Assembly (NCBI RefSeq): GCF_032452875.1
Contig: NC_083868.1
Coordinates: 36,188,537 to 36,252,536 of the forward strand
From: Bos javanicus
Taxonomy: Eukaryota; Chordata; Mammalia; Artiodactyla; Bovidae
Direction: 5' to 3'
Length of the DNA stretch: 64,000 nucleotides
The notes beneath the pieces were generated by a model, which saw only the letters and a list, made by a program, of their open reading frames with translations, was not told the DNA's origin and ran no database searches. Below, piece by piece: positions 1-11,805 of this stretch (position 1 is its first letter; each line of letters opens with the position of its first letter). The position numbers and the translations under genes were made by a program.

Positions 1-411
1 TCTATCTTTGGCTGCAAAGGATATAATCAGTCTAATTTCGGTGTTGACCATCTGGTGATGTCTATGTGTAGAGTCTTCTCCTGTGTTGTTGGAAGAGGGT
101 GTTTGCTATGACCAGTGCGTTCTCTTGGCAAAACTCTATTAGCCTTTGCCCTGCTTCATTCTGGACTCCAAGGCCAAATTTGCCTGTTACTCCAGGTGTT
201 TCTTGACAACTTTTGCATTCCAGTCCCCTATAATGAAAAGGACATCTTTTTTGGATGTTAGTACTACCAGGTCTTGTATGTCTTCATAGAACCGTTTGAC
301 TTCAGCTTCTTCAGCATTACTGGTTGGGGCATAGACTTGGATTACCATGATACTGAATGGTTTGCCTTGGAAATGAACAGAGATCATTCTGTGATTTTTG
401 AGATTTCATCC
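1..411 (-). mobile_element. BovB (RTE LINE) fragment, endonuclease domain, cut by window edge
   Basis: Minus-strand translation of 187-387 gives an APE-type endonuclease segment with the motif GDWNAKV preceded by VIQVYAPTS, the metal-binding/catalytic neighbourhood of RTE ORF2 endonucleases. The bases 1-270 match the 5' part of the BovB copy at 48699-51163, which carries the same stretch at about 50868-51163. The element's 5' side ends near 411, so it is 5'-truncated; its RT part must lie to the left of the window. Frame is broken (stop just after the GDWNAKV segment relative to the intact family), so it is a dead copy. Confidence 0.9.
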
Positions 412-709
412 ATTAGCTACTCCCAAATAAGATGATGGATCCTAGTTTTTCCAAATGTGAGGATGAATCTCAGTTTCAGTATTGGCCATTAACAGTCATC
501 TTTTCCTGTATCCAAGTCCTAACAATACGTACTACCTTCATGATTTTTTCTGTTCCTTCACACTGTTTCTTTTTTAAATACTTTCTCTTTAAATCGAATC
601 ACATTTTAAATAAAACATTATAAATAAACAAAATTAAATTCTTATCACTGTTTTAGTGCAAAATCAATATTATTGCTACCTGTGAGACAAAATGATTTTA
701 ATAAGAACT
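412..709. other. Unique AT-rich spacer
   Basis: No repeat or gene recognised. A 63-codon plus-strand frame at 432-623 shows no family signature and is hydrophobic low-complexity; not supported as a gene. Confidence 0.5.
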
Positions 710-722
710 ATGACAAAAAATG

Positions 723-991
723 GAGAAGGCAATGGCACCCCACTCCAGTACTCTTGCCTGGAAAATCCCATGGACAGAGGAGCCTGGTAGGCTGCAGTCC
801 ATGGGGTCGCCATGAGTCGGACATGACTGAGCGACTTCACTTTGACTTCACTTTCATGCATTGGAGGAGGATATGGCAACCCACTCCAGTGTTCTTGCCT
901 GGAGAATCCCATGGACAGAGGAGCCTGGTGGGCTGCCGTCTATGGGGTCGCACAGAGTTGGACATGACTGAAGTGACTTAGCAGCAGCAGC
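723..991 (-). mobile_element. BovA2 SINE (Bov-A dimer)
   Basis: Two Bov-A monomers in tandem read on the minus strand, ending (at the right) in a GCA-rich tract, the head of the family consensus. The insertion is flanked by a 13-bp perfect target-site duplication ATGACAAAAAATG at 710-722 and 992-1004, which fixes both ends. The 102-codon plus-strand frame across it is simply the translated SINE. Confidence 0.95.
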
Positions 992-1004
992 ATGACAAAA
1001 AATG

Positions 1005-1396
1005 ATGATGATACTGTTTTAATCAGATGCTTATTGCCAGCTAAAAGCCTTGAACCTGAAGCTCATAAGGGAAATAGCAAAAGTTAAAAACAAATTTTGA
1101 CCAAATATCAACTCTCTCAAGGGATTACTCCAAAGGGAAAGAAAATTAAAAGGGGAATCAGTTCCTCACTATGTGACACAATATTATTTAATGCCATGAG
1201 CTAGTACAAGTAAAGCAATGTTGAGTAGCACAAATGGGACTTGCACCTGGGAAAATTCCTCTCTTCTGTATATCCAGCCCAAAGCTCCCCATTAAACTAC
1301 AGATACTAGAGATCACTGTATTGACAAAGAAATGACCCTTAGGCTCTGTCAACAGGTTCTTAGTTAAATTCATCTTCTTCCTTCCTTAAATATCTA
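1005..1396. other. Unique spacer
   Basis: AT-rich sequence without recognisable repeat; the minus-strand 61-codon frame at 1188-1373 has no recognisable domain. Confidence 0.45.
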
Positions 1397-1614
1397 AAAG
1401 TGAAAGTGTTAGTTGTTAAGTCGTGCCCGACTCTTTGTGACCCCCAGGACTATATAGCCCACCAGGTTTCTCTGTCCATGGAATTCTCCAGGCAAGGATA
1501 CTGGAGTGGGCTGCCATTTCCTTCTCCACAGGATCTTCCTGACCCAGGAATCAAACCCAGGTCTCCTGCATTGTAGGCAGATTCTTTACCATCTGAGCTA
1601 CCAAGGAAGTCTAA
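1397..1614 (-). mobile_element. Bov-tA SINE
   Basis: Minus-strand SINE with Bov-A body at the left and the tRNA-Glu-related head at the right (complement of the A-box region near 1590-1610 and a B-box-like AATCAAACCCAGG near 1549). Full length; no clear target duplication was found. Confidence 0.92.
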
Positions 1615-2117
1615 GCCTGTTATATTCCATATCCTGTCAGAAAAATTCAGTTTCTTTTGTTTAAAAAAAAAAAAAAGTTTTTCTCCATACCCATTCAAAT
1701 TCAGTCTGATAGGTCTCTTGAATCGGTTTTCCTGATCATCTGTTAATTTGCTTTAACTCAATATGCCTGGCCTGGATTCTTTTAAAACCTTCAACCTCAT
1801 TTCCCTGGACCTAGCCTTACCTCCGTGAATCATTTGTCCCACATTCTCACAAAATTAATTTTAGAGATTAGTTCTATCCCATGCTTTGGGGACACCACTT
1901 GCCTTTTCCTTCTGGGAACAAGCCAAGCCATGTACCTCACTTTCCCAAACTTCTTTTTTATTTCTGCTCCTGTTTACTTCCTGCCACTCCACCTTGTCCA
2001 CCTGCAGCTATTATGCTTCAGCAATAGGAAATGGCTCACACTTATCTGACATGTGTGGTTTTCTTCTCTGTTCATCCCTTCGCTCTGAATATCCTCCCTT
2101 CTGCCTACCAGATTCTT

Positions 2118-2262
2118 AGTTATTGTTGTTTTTCAGTCACTTAAGTTGTGTCTGACTCTTTGCAACTGCATGGACTGCAGCACACCAGACTTTCCTGTCC
2201 TCCGGTATCTTCCAGAGTTTGCTCAAGTTCATGTCCATTGAGTTTGTCAGGCTATCTAACTA
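2118..2262 (-). mobile_element. BovB 3'-end fragment
   Basis: Starts with the (TTG)n complement of an AAC-type BovB tail, followed by the terminal 130 bases of BovB on the minus strand. Severely 5'-truncated. It sits inside the L2. Confidence 0.8.
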
Positions 2263-2322
2263 AATTCTTAATTGACCAAATGCAGGTTTATTTGTTTTCC
2301 TTTCCAGAGCCTATTCTTAGCC

Positions 2323-2347
2323 AAAAAAAAAAAAAAAAAAAAAAAAA
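2323..2347 (+). repeat. Poly(A) tract, 25 A
   Basis: Uninterrupted run of A. It could be the tail of an unrecognised plus-strand retroposon between the BovB fragment and the CHR SINE; the 60 bases before it match nothing I know. Confidence 0.9.
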
Positions 2348-2410
2348 CCTCACTCTTGTGCACTAGTTATGGCCCTTTCGCTCCCTTCCATGCTATCTTC
2401 ACCGTGCTGG

Positions 2411-2546
2411 TTTTTTTCTTTTTTAATTGTTTGACCTTATCACATGGCATTTGGGATGTGTGATCTTAGTTCCCAAGCCAGGAATTGAACCTGCCGTCGT
2501 AGTGGAAGTGGGGAGTCTTAACCACTTAACCACCAGGGAAGTCCCC
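2411..2546 (-). mobile_element. CHR-type Cetartiodactyl tRNA SINE
   Basis: Right end reads as complement of the family start (CCAGGGAAGTCCCC), with the B-box complement AGGAATTGAACCTG near 2479 and a T-rich left end. This family is shared by whales, hippos and ruminants, so it predates the Bov-tA and BovB copies around it. Confidence 0.85.
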
Positions 2547-2695
2547 ATGCTGCTTGTATTTTATTTATTTACACGTATCTCCTGTCCATTAGACCACTGA
2601 GTCCTTGGAAGCAAGAGTTGAGTCTTTTTCATCTGTTTCTCCAGACCAAATGAACCATAGCACTTGGTACAAAGAGTGTCAAAGGGAAACTTCTT

Positions 2696-4623
2696 TTACT
2701 CCTATTTCCTGGGGTAAGAACATTTGTCAACAAGCTGTGACACTAAACTTTTCATAAATACTCTTGGGTGGGAGTCATTTTTTTAAAAATTGCTTCAAAA
2801 ACTTCTTTTTCTCTAGTCAGTGGTGGTTCTCTTTATGGCATTTTACTCTTTCAAACTGTCTCATAAAATTAAAAGGAAAAAAAAACTCAGAGAAACTTCT
2901 TAACTTAATCTACTGTACCCACAATCTCTAAGACAGATGGCTATTTTTCTTATATAATAAAATCTCAAGGGAAGAAAATTGTATAACTTCACTCAAATAA
3001 CCCACTTAAGTATCCTACTACCTTAATTTTTTATGCAATATGAATTGACATTGCTGAGGTCATTTCTCTTTTTTTAAATGGACAATATGTGGTTACATTT
3101 TCAGTCCTTTCATTTTAAGACAATGTCAACTAATATTGAATAAAATTTTCTCAATTAAGTCAAGAGTTATTGATACTCATCCATCTTTTGCAAATGCTTA
3201 ACTTTCAGCCTTATCTAAGATACAGTGATCTTTGGCTCCAGTTAAATTGGAATCTTTCATCTCTGTGTTATTTATTCATCTTTTAAATTAATATATATCA
3301 GTTTATTAACATACACGTAATGAGAATAAATGAAATAAAATCTATTTTGAGATAGATGTTTTATATAAGTAGAAACCAGTATATATGTTAAAGTCATTCA
3401 AGGTTATATGCAAATTCTCTAGCCATAAAAAGCCCTAATTTCACAATTATGTTTTTGTTTATTCTTACAGTACTTGGCTTTTTGAGGCATTTGTGTTATT
3501 TTTAAAAGTATATAAAGTATGATTTTGTTTTCTTCATCATAGCAAGCAAAATTCCTGACTACTTCTGGGCTAAGATCATTTCAGGAAAAGACTAATTTGG
3601 CTCAGTTTATAAGCAAGGGTGACTTAGTTATGTGTGGTATAGGTAACAATGTATAGATCAGTTGCATATTTTCATAGTGTCTTATTAAATAGTGCTTGAA
3701 ATAATGAGTTCCAGATTTGGAAAGTGGTCATTTCAACATTCTGTCTGCATATTATCCAGGGCAGCCACTACAATTCAGTGCTAAGAATTCAAAGCATCTT
3801 TTAGCTTTTCTTTAGAATCTTGGCAGCTGTGCTTGACAAGGCAAAGACCCTTGAGTCTTTTTATTCTAGTTGAAAAAAAGCACTGGAACTCTATTCTTAC
3901 CTTTCATAACTAAAGACTAGACCATATACAGTTTGGAGCCTTTCTGTTTTGAGAAAAGGAGCTTGGATTTTAAATTCTCAAAGAACCATCTTGTTTCACA
4001 TTCATCTGTAGATCTTTTTCCCTGTTACCTGATTAGATTCAATCAGCCATCGTCAACCTGGAAGGTATCAGAAGAGAGAAACTACTATTATTCCCTTCAT
4101 AGTCATAGTCTCGGAAAGGGCTTTCAAATGAATGGTTAAAATCCTGACAGACTGCATTTTTGTCCTAAATAAGTTGACCAAGATTTAGCTGTAATCTATG
4201 TAAGTTTCCTTTCTGTCCATATCTTCCCCAATATGCCCTTTCACTAAAAGTATTTGCAAGTTTTCACTGAATATCACTGCTACTTTAGGACTGAAGTGGA
4301 GAAAAGCTGTAAAGAGTGTTGCACTTTTAAAAAAGTACATAAAAGCACCACACCAATGTAGAATTGTGGATAGTAAATATGCAGTGACTAACGGTCAAAT
4401 GAAAACCAGTGTCACATGCTGGAACGTTTGTTCAGAAAAACATCTGATTTGATGTAAGATACAGATAGATATGTGGGCTTCATAGTAAAACAGTAAGGAT
4501 GTAAGAGCTTTTGGAGTGAATGAAATGATGATTAGCATACAAAGGTGTTATTGAACCTGACTAAATGAAAAGTAGTAATGCCCTGCCCTTCATACAAACT
4601 AAGTAAATAATTAACAAAATGGC
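2696..4623. other. Unique AT-rich DNA
   Basis: About 1.9 kb with no element I can name. A 68-codon plus-strand frame at 3933-4139 lacks recognisable motifs. Possibly includes repeats too diverged to see by eye. Confidence 0.5.
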
Positions 4624-4843
4624 GCATGCGTGCTTAGTTGCTCAGTTTTGGCAGACTCTTTGTGACCTTATGAACTGAAGCCTGCCAGACTCCTGTGTCC
4701 ATGGGATTTCCCAAGCAGTAATACTGGAGTAGGTTGCCATTTCCTTTTCCATGGGAATCTTCCCGAAGGAGGGATTGAACCCACGTCTTCTGTATCTCCT
4801 GCATTGCTGGCGGATTCTTTATAGACCGATTGAACTATGCATA
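4624..4843 (-). mobile_element. Bov-tA SINE, diverged
   Basis: Minus-strand copy beginning (left) with a GCATGCGTGCTTAGTTGCTC tail variant and ending near 4843 in a decayed tRNA head (GGATTCTTTATAGACCG). The B-box complement GGGATTGAACCCACG is near 4771. Confidence 0.9.
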
Positions 4844-5315
4844 ATTGCATGAGTACGCTCGTAATGGCTTAAGAACAAACTTTTTGATAGTTTTCACAGC
4901 TGTATTCCAATGTGTAACTACATTCCATCACATCTTATCAGGAATGATTATCCCCATTTTGTCAAGAGGGAGGTGATTGCCAATAGTTTGTCCTATTGCT
5001 TGGGGCTCATCAGTGATAGAACTAGAGGACACAAATCCACATTTAATCTTGGTCCAATCATCATCCAAATATAGAATATGTTGCCTTCAACCCTAAAATA
5101 TTTGAGAAAAAAACTGCATCTCCCTCTGAACTCATTTTTAAGATGAATTTAACCATTTTCATCATTAGCTTAAAACAAAAATGAATTGCAAAATTTAAAA
5201 ATTTAAAATATTATCTTTCTTGTTACCTGCAGGTGTTTCTAAATATAAAAATGTGATTTTATTCTTATAACATTTTCCTCATTGTTGAAAACCTATATTT
5301 ATAATACTTAAAGAA
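4844..5315. other. Unique AT-rich spacer
   Basis: No element or gene recognised. Confidence 0.45.
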
Positions 5316-5633
5316 TAAAGTGAAAGTGAAAGTTGCTCAGTCGAGTCCTACTTTTTGTGACCCCATGGATTATACAGTCCATGGAATTCTCCAGGCCAGA
5401 ATACTGGGGTGGGTAGCCTTTCCCTTATCCAGGGGATCTTCCCCAGCCAGGGATCCAACCTAGGTGTCCCACATTGCAGGCGGATTCTTTACCAGTTGAG
5501 CCACAAGGGGAGCCCAAGAATACTGGAGTGGGTAGCCTATCCCTTTTTCAGGGGATCTTCCCGACCCATGAATAGAACCAGAGTCTCCTGCATTGCAAGT
5601 GGATTCTTTCCAACTGAGCTATCAGGGAAGCCC
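5316..5633 (-). mobile_element. Bov-tA SINE, extended form with a second tRNA head
   Basis: After a normal minus-strand Bov-tA (5316 to about 5515) the sequence continues directly into a second partial unit (about 5516-5633) containing part of Bov-A plus another tRNA-related head. The junction AGCCCAAGAATACTGGAGTG also occurs, with small changes, at 10050-10389 and 17989-18297, so this is a propagated composite and not a chance insertion. Confidence 0.9.
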
Positions 5634-5767
5634 CATTTAAAGATTCGCCATGATTCTACCTCAAGATTCTTACAGAAATCAAGCATTATGTCAAATTAAA
5701 AAAATTTTTTCTGGAGTTGATAGCCAATATTATATATCTCAATTCATGTTGATATATATTTATTTGA

Positions 5768-5970
5768 TTACCTCTGGTGTCCCAGATGATAAAGAAAGAA
5801 ACTGCCTGCAGTGAAGGAGACCTGAGTTTACTCCATGGTCGGGAAGATCCCCTGGAGAAGGGAATGGCTACCCACTCCTATATTCTTGCCTGGAGAATTC
5901 CATGGACAGAGGAGCCTGGTGGGCTAAAGTCCATAGAGTCACAAAGAGTCAGGTATGACTAAGCAATTAA
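5768..5970 (+). mobile_element. Bov-tA SINE
   Basis: Plus-strand copy with a decayed tRNA head (CCCAGATGATAAAGAAAG...) and good Bov-A body. The B box has decayed to GAGTTTACTCC, so it is unlikely to be transcribed by Pol III. Confidence 0.9.
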
Positions 5971-6199
5971 AAAACAACAAAAAATGGAATATAATTTAAA
6001 AAATTTTATGGTCATTTGAATTTCTCCTTTTTAAGTTAACTACCAATGTTTTTTGCTCATATTGCCATAGACATGTTTATGTTTTCCAAAGCTTTATCTG
6101 TCATATATTGCAAATTTTCCACTTCGTTGATGTCTTTGAACTGGTGGTGTCATAGTCTTTGAATGTGTGATGGCATATACATTTAAATTTTATGTGATT

Positions 6200-7755
6200 A
6201 AGCATTTTTTTTTTAAACTTTGATTTGGTTTTGGTTTCATGAAACCAGAAGTAAGCTTACAACTTTCCATCCCAAGCTCAGTTGGGTATTTGTTGATAGT
6301 TGTCAATTATAATGATCTTATTTATCTTCTATGTAGCTCTTTGATCAAGCTGTAATTTACTTTTGTATATCATGTGTGATGAGTTCTGTCTTGATCTTCT
6401 TACTGAAGAGTTAGCCTATTGTCCTAAACCATGTCTTGTCCTCATAAACCTCATAAACCATGTTCTGTTCTCATAAGTATGAAGTGTAAAATTTCTCACC
6501 TACTAGGTGCTTCTGTTTACAGTAATCAATACTGTTTCATTTTTCTTTCTTGATAGTTGCAGTATATCTGTCCTACTTTAAGTTATTGTAAACATTTTAA
6601 CAGCTGTAGGGCAAGAGTTTTTAAAATCACTCTTCTCCATAATTTTCTTTATTCTTTCATGTTTGTTCCCTTTCAGTAAACATAATTTTGTGAGATATCA
6701 GAAAAGTTAAGATTTTTATTGGAATAGAATTTTGAGTAAAAATTAATGTGAAAGGCCTGACTGGATTTCCCATGGAGGAATATGGTATCTCTCAATTTAT
6801 TTAGGACTTTTTTCATATTTATTTATTTAGGACTTTTTTCATATTTGTCAATAAAGTTTTATAATTGCCTTCTTATGGGTTCCACACATTTCTTATTTGG
6901 GTCTTTACTTGGTATTTCATGATATGAAATATTAATATGAGTCATAATTATTTCTTTTTTGTGGTTATAGTTGTGGATATTTCTCCTTGTGCTTATAGCT
7001 AGAGCACTCATTTGTTTTTATTTGCTTGTCTTTATTTAGTTTGCTTAATTCTTATTAATATGAATGTATTTTTAGTTTATTCTGTTGGCTGTTTAAAATG
7101 GCCAAAAAAATCTCTGAATCTAAAATTTTGTCTATTTCATATTCTAAGCAAAGCAAAAGAATATAATTATAGAGCTATTGCATTAGAATTACTATTTATC
7201 ATTCTCAATAGTACAAACCAAATAGTGTACCAATGAATTCAAATGTTCCTCTTTGATTTAACAGTTATTTTGAAGAGGGTGTTATAAATGATAGGGTTTG
7301 AGGTTTTGTATTCAAATATTTTCATTTGATGCTTATTTTTATCATTATATTGTGGCCAGAAAGTGTAACCAGGATGATTTATATTGAGATGCTTTAGTAG
7401 AGTTTGCTTTTTGGTCTACAAATGTTTAATTTCTGTAAAATACACTGCATAATTGAAAAACAGTGAATCATGTGCTGTGTCCAATATTAAAATTATCCTT
7501 ATGTTCAACATATATATTCTTTTGTTATTTTATATGATTGATCTATTATTGATTTATAGAGATCCATTAATAATCTCCCTTTATCACATTTATTGATTCC
7601 ATGTTGGATAGCCAATGTAAGGTTATTTGTATATTGTGGTATTTGATTATTGGTCACTTCACGATATATATTCATCAAATTTTCCAATGTGACATTTATC
7701 TTTTTTAAAATTCAATTCATTTTGTCTTATATTAGCCTTATTATACTTTTTATCA
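6200..7755 (-). mobile_element. Old L1 LINE, 3' portion (left part of an interrupted copy)
   Basis: Runs as the complement of L1 ORF2: 6350-6410 and 6780-6920 (AATATGGTATCTCTCAATTT, then the TTGGTATTT region) align in order with the usual minus-strand L1 order, and 7330-7600 matches the region containing TTGTGGCCAGAAAG. Continues past the BovB and Bov-tA at 9031-9550. Divergence suggests an ancient mammalian L1 or HAL1; many stops on both strands. A 26-bp tandem repeat lies at 6795-6846. Confidence 0.7.
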
Positions 7756-9027
7756 TCTCATGCACTAGCAAAGTAATGCTCAAAATTCTCCAAGCCAGGC
7801 TTCAACAGTACGTGAACCATGAACTTTCAGATGTTTAAGCTGAATTTAGAAAAGGCAGAGGAACCAGAGATCAAATTGCCAACATCAGCTGGATCATCAA
7901 AAAGCAAGAGAGTTCCAGAAAAACATCTACTTTTGCTTTATTGACTATTCCAAACCCTTTGACTGTGGATCACAACAAACTATGTAAAATTCTTCAGGAG
8001 TTGGGAATACCAGACCACCTGACCTGCCTCCTGAGGAATCTATATGCAGGTCAAGAAGCAGCAGTTAGAACTAACATGGAACAACAGACTTGTTTCAAAT
8101 CAGGAAAGGAGTGCGTCAAGACTGTATATTGTCATCCTGCTTATTTAACCTATATACACTGTACATTATGTGAAATGCTGGGCTGGATGAAGCACAAACT
8201 TGAATCAAGATTGCTGGGAGAAATATCAATAACCCCAGATATGCAGATGACACCACCCTTATGGCAGAAAGTGAAGAAGAACTAAAGAGCTTCTTGATGA
8301 AAGTGAAAGAGGAGAGTTAAAAAGTTGGCTTAAAATTCAACATTCAGAAAACTAAGATCATGGCATCTGGTGCCATCACTTCATGGCAAATAGATGGGGA
8401 AATAATGGAAACAGTGAGAGACTGTTTTGGGGGCTTCAAAATCACTGCAGATGGTGATTGCAGCCATGAAATTAAAAGAGATTTGCTCCTCGGAAGGAAA
8501 TTTATGACCAAACTAGATAGCATATTAAAAAGCAGAGACATTACTTTGCCAACAAAGGTCTGTCTAGTCAAAGCTGTGGTTTTTCCAGTAGTCATGTATG
8601 GATGGATGTCAGAGTTGGGCTATAAATAAAGCTGAGCACTGAAGAATTGATGTTTTTGAACTGTGGTGTTGGAAAAGACTCTTGAGAGTTCCTTGGACAG
8701 CAAAGAGATCCAGCCAGTCAATCCTAAAGGAAATCAGTCCTGAATATTCTTTGGAAGGACTGATGCTGAAGCTGAAACTCCAGTACTTTGGCCACCTGGT
8801 GCGAAGAACCAACTGATTAGAAAAGACCCTGATGCTGGGAAAGACTGAGGGCAGGAGGAGAAGGGGACAACAGAGGATGAGATGGTTGGATGGCATCACC
8901 GACACAATGGACATCAGTTTGAGTAGGCTCTAGGAGTTGGTGATGAACAGGGAAGCCTGGTGTGCTGCAGTCCATGGGGTCGCAAAGAGTTGGACAAGAC
9001 TGAGTGACTGAATTGAACTGAACTGAA
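7756..9027 (+). mobile_element. BovB LINE, 5'-truncated, RT and 3' end
   Basis: Begins in the RT fingers (GCTCAAAATTCTCCAAGCC), passes the RT palm with the YADD-encoding stretch near 8238-8250, and ends with the BovB tail GAATTGAACTGAACTGAA at 9010-9027. Frame is broken several times, for example by an in-frame TAA near 7838 and shifts around 8290 and 8600, leaving pieces at 7941-8285 and 8360-8629. Inserted into the old L1. Confidence 0.93.
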
Positions 9028-9030
9028 TGT

Positions 9031-9550
9031 TTGTTGGCTTGAGTCATTTTATATTTGGAGTTTTATTTTAAGCAAAGGGCTTCCCTTGTGGCTCAGTTGG
9101 TAAAGAATCCTCCCGCAATGCCAGAGACCTGGGTTTGATCCCCGGCTGGGAAGATCACTTGGATAAGGGAAAGGCTACCCGTTCCAGTATTCTGTCCTGG
9201 AGAATTCATCCATGGGGTCACAAAGAGTCGGACACAACTGAGCAACTTTCACTGTAAGCAAAATATTATTAGCTTTTATTTTTACCTGTTCTTGATAGTC
9301 TTACCTGGATCTTTTTCCTTTTTAATAGGTGGATTTATGTAATGTTTTTACTAGCTGCTATAAATATCAGGTTTCATTTTACCTGAACTGATTTTCAGTG
9401 TTTTCTTATTTTTTCTTTCTGTCAGTTACTCTATTTTGTCATTGTCTTTTGACATTGATTGGTAATTTCTTGTTTTATTTACTCTTTTTAGAATTATAAC
9501 CAGATAGTTGATATCTATCAACTAGAAATTGGTATTGGTCATTCTTTAAA
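9031..9550 (-). mobile_element. Old L1 LINE, right part (split by Bov-tA)
   Basis: The sequence outside the Bov-tA at 9077-9254 continues the minus-strand L1/HAL1 pattern (GGTGGATTTATGTAATGTTT and the AAATATCAGGTTTCATTTTA region near 9364). It belongs with 6200-7755. The right limit is uncertain. Confidence 0.55.
9077..9254 (+). mobile_element. Bov-tA SINE inside L1
   Basis: Plus-strand copy with intact B-box-like GGTTTGATCCC near 9132 and an internal deletion near the end of the Bov-A body (AATTCATCCATGGGGTC). Flanked by the 8-bp repeat TAAGCAAA at 9069-9076 and 9255-9262. Confidence 0.93.
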
Positions 9551-10039
9551 TTCCTTATCATTTCCAAGATTGTGTTTTCTGATAGAAAGCGGTGGGGACA
9601 GGCAGTCCCCAAAGAAACTTCTTTCATCAAAATGCTGTCTTTCATTTCATTTGATGTTACTGTCCTTGCCACAATAAACTTCAGCAGTGCCCAGTGCCAG
9701 GCTCGACCAGATGACATATTTCTGGACGTTAGCATGCCTCTCAGGGTCCAAGCAGGCCACAAGTGTAGGAATAATACTTTCCATTCCCGCCCAAACCTTC
9801 TTTTGTTGTGATTATTTAACCCACATTTACAGTGTGTCTGGTTGCATCTGCCAACGTTATCTTTACTTACTCCCACATAAACAGTTTCTTTTTTTTTAAT
9901 ATGGCCAAATTAAAATAGTTAAATTTCCATTCTCTATGATTTTAAATCAGATTGAGTTATACTGTCTCAAAGAGAAACTCCTGATATTTTGGCCAGGAAG
10001 ATGTCAGGTATCACTAGTTTCTAACAATATCTCAGTCAC
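9551..10039. other. Unassigned block with a GC-richer core (about 9585-9860)
   Basis: Sequence composition changes here relative to the AT-rich L1 on its left. Minus-strand translation gives an open frame of 133 codons (9475-9876), and another minus-strand frame contains a hydrophobic, protein-like stretch beginning GMESIIPTLVACLDPERHAN before a stop. I do not recognise it. It could be a decayed processed pseudogene or an ancient element. Confidence 0.3.
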
Positions 10040-10049
10040 TTCCATCTTT

Positions 10050-10389
10050 GTGATGTGCTTAGTCGCTCACTGGCTCAGTCATGTCTGACTCTGTGACCCC
10101 ATGGACTGTAACCCTCCAGTGTCCTCTGTCCATGGGGATTTTCCAGGCCAGAATACTGGAAAGGGTTGGCATGCCCTCCTCCAAGGTATCTTCCCAACCC
10201 AGGGATCTAACTCAGGTCTCCCACATTGCAGGCAGATTCTTTACAGTCTGAGCCACCAGGAAAGCCTAAGAATACTGGAGCAGGTAGCCTGTTCCTTCTC
10301 CAGGGTAGTCTTCCCAACCCAGGAATCAAACCAGGGTCTCCTGCTTTGCAGGCAGATTCTATATCAGCTGAACTACCAGGGAAGCCCAT
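10050..10389 (-). mobile_element. Bov-tA SINE, extended form
   Basis: Same composite architecture as 5316-5633, with the internal junction near 10262 (AGCCTAAGAATACTGGAGCA). Bounded by a target duplication TTCCATCTTT at 10040-10049 and TTCCGTCTTT at 10390-10399 (one mismatch). Confidence 0.93.
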
Positions 10390-10399
10390 TTCCGTCTTT

Positions 10400-11576
10400 A
10401 CTGATTTATAAATAATTTCAGTATGAACTCAAATGGGTGAAGAATCATATGCAATCAGGTAAATAAATTTCTTGAGTTGTGGCTTTGGACTCAGTTTATA
10501 TTTCATGTGAAGAAGAATAGAGAGTAACTTTGCACAAGAATTATTAATTTTAAAAAACACTTTGCCAGATATGTGTATAATGAACTCTTTATCTGAGATA
10601 GATCTTCTATCAGCTCTTAGTACTAAAAAATGTTAAAATTTTCTCTTATTTTTTCCAAAATAATATGACTCTCTTTTTTATGTACTTGTTGACCATAGAC
10701 TAGATACTAGTATATAATCCTGATTTCACACAATTCATTAACTTATTTTTTCTCATAGTTCAGAAAGACTACTCCATACTTCTCAGACTTTCACTTAGGA
10801 AATATTTTGAATTTTATGTGAACCATGGTCATAAACTCGGGAATTATCAATACTCTGGCTTATTGGCTTCTCTAAATGATTACCTATATATCTTCCCTTG
10901 CAGTTCAGTTATTTTCAGGGTATTCAATTAAAGTTCTGTCATGCAAAGAACCATTTCTATAGACAAGTGCTCAAACTACTTGAATGTGATAGTTGGCACA
11001 ACTGTACATTGAAATTGAAATTTTCAAAGGGGACAAGGAAAGGCTGTAAGTAAATTAGGAGGAAAGGGAATTTGATGATTTTTATTTTGTAATAGTGGGA
11101 AGTCATTGAAGTATAAAGGACATGACAGTGATATTTCAAAAGTCAACAGATGAAAACTGAGCTCTGAAAGGTATATTAAAGCAAAGGGAGAAGGTTAATG
11201 TTATAATTATAAAAAGATGCTTTTGAAGATTTGAATGAAAGCATTCCAGCCAGTGGTGTTCTGGTAAATATTTAACGGCCAGCTGGAGGAGGGAGAGCAA
11301 GATCTCAGATTTGTAGGGTTTGCCAATTTTCATAGTGTAAATACTCCTGACGTGATCAGTTTCAAACTACCAACATGAAGTCACTGAACACAGAATTGTG
11401 AAGAAATGTGCCCCAAGGCTCTCAGGAGCCAGTGGGAGCCAACTCCAGCATGCTGCTGGTACAGTTTTTGAACATTAAAAAAAAATGGTTACCAGGATAT
11501 ATACGATCTAACTGGTAAAAATAAAAAATGCCTTGTGCCTGATGGTATGTACTTTCACACTTAAAGTAGTGAATGA
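10400..11576. other. Unique AT-rich DNA
   Basis: No repeat or gene recognised. Minus-strand frames at 10957-11139 and 11136-11333 have no family signature. Confidence 0.5.
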
Positions 11577-11805
11577 GGCAGTGTGGTGTGATTCAAAGTG
11601 ATTAAGACCATAGGACCAGAAACTCATGGGTTGGATTCTCAGCAACATCACTTAATGTGTGATTTTGGTATAATTGTGCACTTTATCTAAGCCTTAATAT
11701 ATTTGTCTGTAAAATTCTGAATAATGAACAACACAATACATATTGTGATGATTAAAAGACACAATAAAAAAGACTGTGTTTGGTATAGAAATAGATAATA
11801 ATATT
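11577..11805 (-). mobile_element. MIR SINE
   Basis: Reads as the complement of MIR: GGCAGTGTGGTGTGATTCAA at the start, then a patient match through CACTTAATGTGTGATTTTGG and the core-like AAAATTCTGAATAATGAAC. Near full length and well diverged. Confidence 0.75.

Larger units (their letters stand above)
1750..2695 (+). mobile_element. Old L2 LINE 3' region with nested younger inserts
   Basis: The pyrimidine-rich stretch 1750-2115 follows the L2 3' ORF pattern, and 2550-2695 resembles the L2 terminal segment (ACCACTGAGTCCTTGGAAGC, then a block resembling the tail 'agcacttggtac'). Between them lie a BovB tail, a poly(A) tract and a CHR SINE. Strongly diverged, so boundaries are soft. Confidence 0.55.

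Noticed and set aside
673..981. 102-codon open frame with two WQPTPVFLPGESHG-like units
   Set aside because: It is the translation of a BovA2 SINE; the same peptide recurs at 54653-54931, 58774-59067 and elsewhere.
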